NCBI RefSeq assembly: GCF_945859685.1
Contig: NC_079147.1
Coordinates: 59,240,946 to 59,304,945 of the forward strand
Reading direction: 5' to 3'
Source of the DNA: Eupeodes corollae
Lineage: Eukaryota; Arthropoda; Insecta; Diptera; Syrphidae
DNA: 64,000 nucleotides
The translations under genes and the position numbers were made by a program. The notes beneath the pieces were generated by a model, which worked only from the letters and a program-made list of their open reading frames with translations, searched no databases and had not been told where the DNA came from. Below are positions 59,130 to 64,000 of the stretch, piece after piece. How positions within the stretch are numbered: the first letter of the stretch is position 1; every line of letters starts with the position of its first letter.

Positions 59130-61880
59130 GGCAGGTAGGTAGAAATGGCGATTTCAAGGCAACCTAGCCTGAGATCCAATAAGCGCTGTAGTGCGCCGTT
59201 TTGATACCAAAAACTCGTTTGACCTGTGATAGAAAGGGAAACATTTATAGAGAAGCTTCATAGCGATTATGTTAGTCATTTTGTCGCATTGAGAAAAGAG
59301 ATTAGGTCTCTAATCAAGTTCTTGAAAGAATGCTTTTCCCAAGTATTTCATTCTAGTGTTTGCCAAATGAGGACATTTGGAGAGGAAATGGATTATCGTT
59401 TCACTACGGCAAAAGATGTTTTAGGAGATACCCAACTTCTCCGCATAAACTCCTATAGGCCAATGACTGGTACAAACCGCAACAATCCTGGCTATGTCTT
59501 GCCTTGGCCTGCATAGAAGATCGTTTGTACGGGTCTTATTATAGGTGGGCCATACCTTCCTAGATATAATGCAGTTGGGTGAATTGCCCCACCTTCGGTT
59601 TGATTCAGTTTGGTCGATAGAAAAGATTTTACCCTTCATAGTTTCAAGAGGAATGTTAACCATTTCCGCAAGTAAGCTATGAAGGGCCGATCCTTGCCTG
59701 GTTAGCTAGTCAGCACGTTCATTCCCACGATACCACTATGGCCCGGAACCCAGATCAAGGTGACACCGACATTGCGACATTGCTGGACCAATTTAGATGA
59801 GGATGTGGCCGAGTTAATGGCTTTGACAGCTGCCTGACTGTCTGTAAAGATAGCCGCATTTCGGTTTTGGTTTGCGTTTTGTTTAAATATTTTACATGCC
59901 TCCCTTATTGCCAGCAGTTCAGCCTGAAAAACGCTAGCAAAGTCAGGAAGCCTAAAGGATTTGGCTACATGTAGGGACTCAGAAAAGATCCCAGAACAAA
60001 CTCCGCACTCCATCTTTGAGCCGTCAGTAAAGATGGTTGTGTCGAAACCTATCGCCACGATGTAATCCTCCCAATCTTCTCTATATGGGAAAATAACCTT
60101 AAAACCCTTACTAAGGCTCAAAGAAGAAGTGTAATAGTCAGTGTCTACCGAGATAATATCTGAGGGAATCAATTGCGTTGTGTTGCTGTGACCATAATAT
60201 TTTGACAACCAGCTGTTTGATTCCTTCAGCCTAATAGCGCTGCAAGAAACTATGTATTTAATAAAAAGGACGATTGGTAGAAGATCCAAAATAACGTTTA
60301 AGGCGTCCTTTGGGCAAGTACGCATGGCTCCTGTGGTGCCCACGCAAACTATTCTCTGAACATTCTTTAGCTTATCAATATTATAGCCTTTGCTAAGAGC
60401 AGGCCACCACAAAGTGGGTCCTTATGTTCAGATTGAACGTACTACGGCTGTGTACGGCCATAAAATCATCTTCGACTGAAGTCCCCACTTTTTGCCGAAA
60501 GTTTTGCTGCAGGCGTAGAAGGCAACATAGGCCTTCTTAACCCGTACTTCAATATTTAGTTTCCAGTTTAGTTTAGGGTCGAGTATAACTCCCAAATATT
60601 TTGCACAGGAACACAATGATATGATTTGACCGTTGATTCGAGGTAGCGTGAAGGGCGGTACTATAGCTTTGGTGGTAAAGTTCAGTTTTACTTTGGTTAA
60701 CTCCTAGTCCACACCTCGTTGGTCAGCTGCTAACTTTCTTCAAAGCTGACTCCGTGTTTTCACTAATCACAGAGGTGTACTTTCCTGACACCAATAGCAC
60801 AAAATCATCCACATAGGCTACCGCCTTCACTCCAAATCTTTCTAATTTAACGAGAATTGTATCCATGACCAGAAGCCATAGAAGAGGCTTAAGGTCACCA
60901 CCCTTGGGTGTTCCCCTACTCACTTGTTTTGTTGCGATTGTATTGCCTAGAGTGGCTCGAATCTTCCTACCACTGATCATGGAAATAATCCATTCTCGAA
61001 TGAAGTCTTCTACACCGAACATAACGAGCGATTCTTCGAGGTTGTAAGGACTTTGTTAAAAAACAAGAGTAAATTCTTTATAATGGATTGTTTGTTCTAT
61101 AGTACGCACTACCTCATGGAGGGCAGTATCCGTAGATTTGCCCTTAAGATAACCATGCTGAGAGCTTTTGAAAGGTCGTCCAACTAGGATTTCTCTAATA
61201 TGGTAATAAAGAATGCGCTCCAAGGTTTTAAGCACAAAAGATGTTGATCTTTTTGGTCTGAAATCCTTCGCGGATTCGTGACCTCGCCTACTCACTTTCG
61301 GGATAAAAACTACTTTGACCTGTCTCCACGACATACATGGACACATGTTTGAGAAGGAGGCATCCTTTGAAAATTTGTTCTAGCCATGGAGCTGCCAAAT
61401 CATGCAACTTTTGAAGCATAACTGGCAGCATGCCATCCATGCCTGGGGATTTATATTACAATGTTCCTTCGATAAAACTTTGCTGTGCCTTGCGGAGTCC
61501 TTTAGGTCTTCGATCGATTGACAGTATTCTCTCCAGCCTAGTCTTTTGGCTTATTTTTTGCTTGTAAATTTTAAAAGAGTCTTTATAGGGTTGGTAAAAC
61601 TTATGTTTGTGGCAGATATTGAAAATTGTCCTCGTCATTTTTCTAAGACTGGACAGTTCTTCATTCCACCAAGAAGGAAGGGTTTAAGGGCTATATTTAA
61701 CTGGGCAAGAGACTCTAAAAGCTTTATCTATAGAGATGTTTCAAAGTTTTTCACCTTAGATTCAAGGTCTCCTATCAATTCAATGAGATTCGGTAAGTTG
61801 CTTAGTTTGGAATTAATAATTTGACTGAATTTCGTCTAGTCAGTTCTTTTGGGATTTCTATAAGGCAGAGGGTTTTTCAA
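59130..61880 (-). mobile_element. LINE with RT and RNase H, best-preserved copy in the window
   Basis: Minus-strand order from 61.88 kb: PYRNPKRTD, PSWWNEELSSLRKMTRTIFN (post-endonuclease linker), SPGMDGMLPVMLQKL, SWRQVKVVFIPKVSRRG, FRPKRSTSFVLKTLERILYY and QHGYLKGKSTDTALHEVV (RT). Then come SRGTPKGGDLKPLLWLLVMD and VAYVDDFVLLVSG (YVDD catalytic motif, 60.8 kb), AKYLGVILDPKLNWKLNIE, and the RNase H region. A C-terminal zinc region follows at 59.4-59.25 kb (HWPIGVYAEKLG, then CPHLANTRMKYLGKAFFQEL). The 3' end includes AATAAGCGCT at 59.18 kb. The endonuclease is missing. RNase H after RT places it in an I/LOA-like group. Confidence 0.88.
59702..60412 (-). pseudogene. Post-RT and RNase H domain of the LINE
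   Basis: A 236-codon open frame, the longest in the window. Residues 1-65 are the post-RT domain (RIVCVGTTGAMRTCPKDALN, DLLPIVLFIK). The RNase H domain starts near residue 124 with IFTDGSK (Asp130), then FQAELLAIREA (Glu165), IFTDSQAA (Asp191) and WVPGHSGI (His225), so the four expected catalytic residues are present. RNase H removes the RNA strand during target-primed reverse transcription. A one-base deletion near 59722 then breaks the frame; the next frame reads NERAD, a stop where GAG is expected, then LTRQGSALHSLLAEM. Confidence 0.9.
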
Positions 61881-61884
61881 TTCG

Positions 61885-64000
61885 AAATTAATTTGATTTA
61901 ATACCGTGAATGTATTCTTGTGGCTGCTTGAATTCTCGAAAGAGAATAATACAAAATGGTTGAATAACAAAGTTCCGAAATTCATTTTGATTTCATAATA
62001 ACTCCTCAATTCTTCAGAAGCAAATCAAATGGATTATTATCTGTGAACCATTTTGGAAAGAAAAATCCAAATTTCACAACAGCCTCCCGACAATGAAGAA
62101 ATCCATTATCCCTAAGTGAACTTTAATACCTTCATATTACGTTAGAGCAGCTTCCGATTGGTTTTTTGACCAACTCAAAGCAATGCTCAATGTGATTCTA
62201 AATTTTTAATTACTGTCACACATTTTGTACACTGAAATAAATCCAAAACGAATCAATGACGGATTAGGTTACACTTCAAGTGCCGGACTATGTATTGTCT
62301 TCTTTCGCCCTTTTAAGTTTAAGCCCCTTTCGCGCCCCTATTGGTTGGTTTATTCATTAGTTATAATTCATTTCTTAATGTATAATTAGATAAGGATTTC
62401 ATACATGTTTTAAGTAAATCAAATTTGATTTGTTGTTGATTATTTATGATTTACCTCAATCGCTGCTTAATTTGCTGTCACTTTGGTTTATTTTTTAAAC
62501 TTTTCTATCCAAACGTTTTCCTCTTTATTGGTTGATTCACCAACGATGCCCATATCGAGTAAGATAAAAACGTTTTCTCCATAAGCGAAATTGTTCGTTT
62601 TTTTGCGTTTTCACTTAAAAAATAACCTTGAAATCAGTATGTAAATCTGAAAATATGTTAATATTGTCATCTTTTGACATCATAATTTCCTGGGAATTTT
62701 GTGCTATTGTTGTTTTGAAAAGCCTAATTTCGTTTCTTTCGATTAACCGAATCATTTTATTTAATGTCTTCCTTTTTGTGTATCCTCAGTTTAGAGGAGT
62801 CATATGCCTGTACTTTCTATTTCAAAGCTAAATGTTATGTCGCTTTTTATAGCAGCACATAGACCATCTTCAGTTATTGCATTTATAGGTCTTTTACCAT
62901 TGTTGTTGTTACTTTGCATAACTCAAACTCACACTCTTTGCCCTTTGCTTATTCAAAATAGATTTATGCGCGATAAGAAATAAAACCAAAAAATCAAAAA
63001 AAAAATCCTTAAAAATAATAAAACAAAAATCTGAAATAATATTCGGATTCTCAACGAGACTCATACTTATGATGTACCACACCGTTGTACTACCTCTCTA
63101 GATGTCTATATGGATGGTGCTTGGCGTAAAATGGTACATATATCTACCCACCTTCCCTTCAACTAAGTATAGGGAAGTATATCATTCGGCACATCACATC
63201 GCCTTAGAAAAAGTGAACAATATAATAAATTTCAGCCATTTATCATAAAAAAGGACTCACTTGGATGGCTATGGCTATACGGCTATGGCTATGACAAGGA
63301 CTCGTGCTCTGATGGGAATGTTCTTGAGATGTATTTTTTTTGGCTTGATATTCCACAACACATCCTTGTTGTTGTCGTCATCTTCGTATCGTATATCAAG
63401 AGAAGTCCTGGCCGCTGTTCTTCAAATCGCTTGTTTGGCATTTGCCCTATACACACACTTTAAAGCCGCTCTCGTGTCGTGGTGGAGCGCGGCAAGGCGC
63501 AGTGCTCATCGTTTTGTGACATCATCATTTTGTTATTCAAATACGTATCCTTAAAGGACAAACTGGTACCCGGCGTGCGTCGCCTGCCGTCGTCGCCTTC
63601 GTTGTCTCCTTTTGCCGTCGCAGAGCACAGCACAGCACAGAATATTAATGTCCTTTTGTGTGAGATGTGATGATTCTAAAACTGAATGGGTGGTAGATAT
63701 ATAAATAAGGAGGAGAATATACCTATGTAGAGTGAAAAGCAGACGGTGTGTGAGGACATATGCTATGCAATGATTCTAGCAACATAGAAAAACGCGGCGT
63801 TGAAAACGTTTAGTGTCATTAAAAAGAAATTTCTGGTAATATGATTTCCGCAAGGATATCGTTTTGCAGGCGATTACATTTTGTTTTGTGTGTGTGATTT
63901 TTTTTTTTTTGTGCTCTTCTTGTGTACCGCTCGCTATCCTCTTGGTATATCAACACACAAAAGGTGTGTTGGGACAATATGATGTGAATGGAAATATGTC
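61885..64000. other. Stretch without recognised gene
   Basis: AT-rich to 63 kb, then more mixed composition with small repeats such as ATGGCTATGGCTAT near 63.26 kb and CAGCACAGCACAG near 63.63 kb. No exon could be supported. The GC-richer 63.4-63.6 kb patch might be untranslated or regulatory DNA. Confidence 0.4.

Noticed and set aside
59226..59516. A 96-codon plus-strand gene
   Set aside because: It is the reverse shadow of the LINE C-terminal region read on the minus strand.
63261..63670. A coding exon in the GC-richer patch near the window end
   Set aside because: Two overlapping frames with no recognisable protein and simple repeats at the start; no supporting splice context.

Overview
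The window looks like non-coding nuclear DNA of an insect, most likely a fly (Diptera). It is AT-rich, has no operon-like gene packing, has no long intact host reading frame, and carries simple repeats such as ACATACATATGTAT. Nearly everything recognisable is a decayed transposable element of a kind common in dipteran genomes. Calls rest on reading degenerate translations and comparing copies within the window; no database search was run.

Layout. 0.7-4.5 kb: three copies of an AT-rich repeat family, the third inverted, around a Jockey-like LINE remnant. 4.85-6.85 kb: a LINE remnant on the minus strand, split by a tRNA-derived SINE with a perfect 15-bp target duplication. 8.2-9.1 kb: a mariner remnant split by a SINE whose head resembles 5S rRNA, again with a target duplication. 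9.4-10.3 kb: the end of a Helitron Pif1-like helicase. 12.8-13.0 kb: a GC-rich block. 13.4-14.2 kb: an internally deleted mariner. 18.4-20.9 kb: two LINE remnants, the second RTE-like. 23.0-23.3 kb: a MITE-like inverted-repeat element. 24.06-25.66 kb: an RTE-like 3' region split by a plus-strand LINE. 28.1-30.9 kb: LINE, mariner and RTE-like remnants in a row. 33.6-37.1 kb: a degenerate repeat array into which a 2.2-kb LINE inserted with a 9-bp target duplication. 38.5-40.8 kb: two mariner remnants. 42.3-43.4 kb: a second copy of the 34-kb LINE family. 44.3 kb: one candidate host exon with good splice sites. 47.7-48.4 and 59.1-61.9 kb: two copies of a LINE with an RNase H domain, the second being the best-preserved coding sequence here. 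49.0-53.4 kb: a three-level nest of an old mariner, a younger mariner with TA and near-perfect terminal repeats, and a Transib-like element with CACAGTG ends and a 5-bp CGTCG duplication. 53.5-57.0 kb: two more LINE remnants and a second tRNA-SINE copy. 58.6 kb: a small deleted mariner.

The most interesting signals are the Transib-like element, whose ends can be read as RAG-type recombination signals with 12- and 23-bp spacers, and the 5S-headed SINE. Long stretches between elements show no feature I can support and may be introns or intergenic DNA of a large gene; the 44.3-kb exon is the only hint of a host gene.
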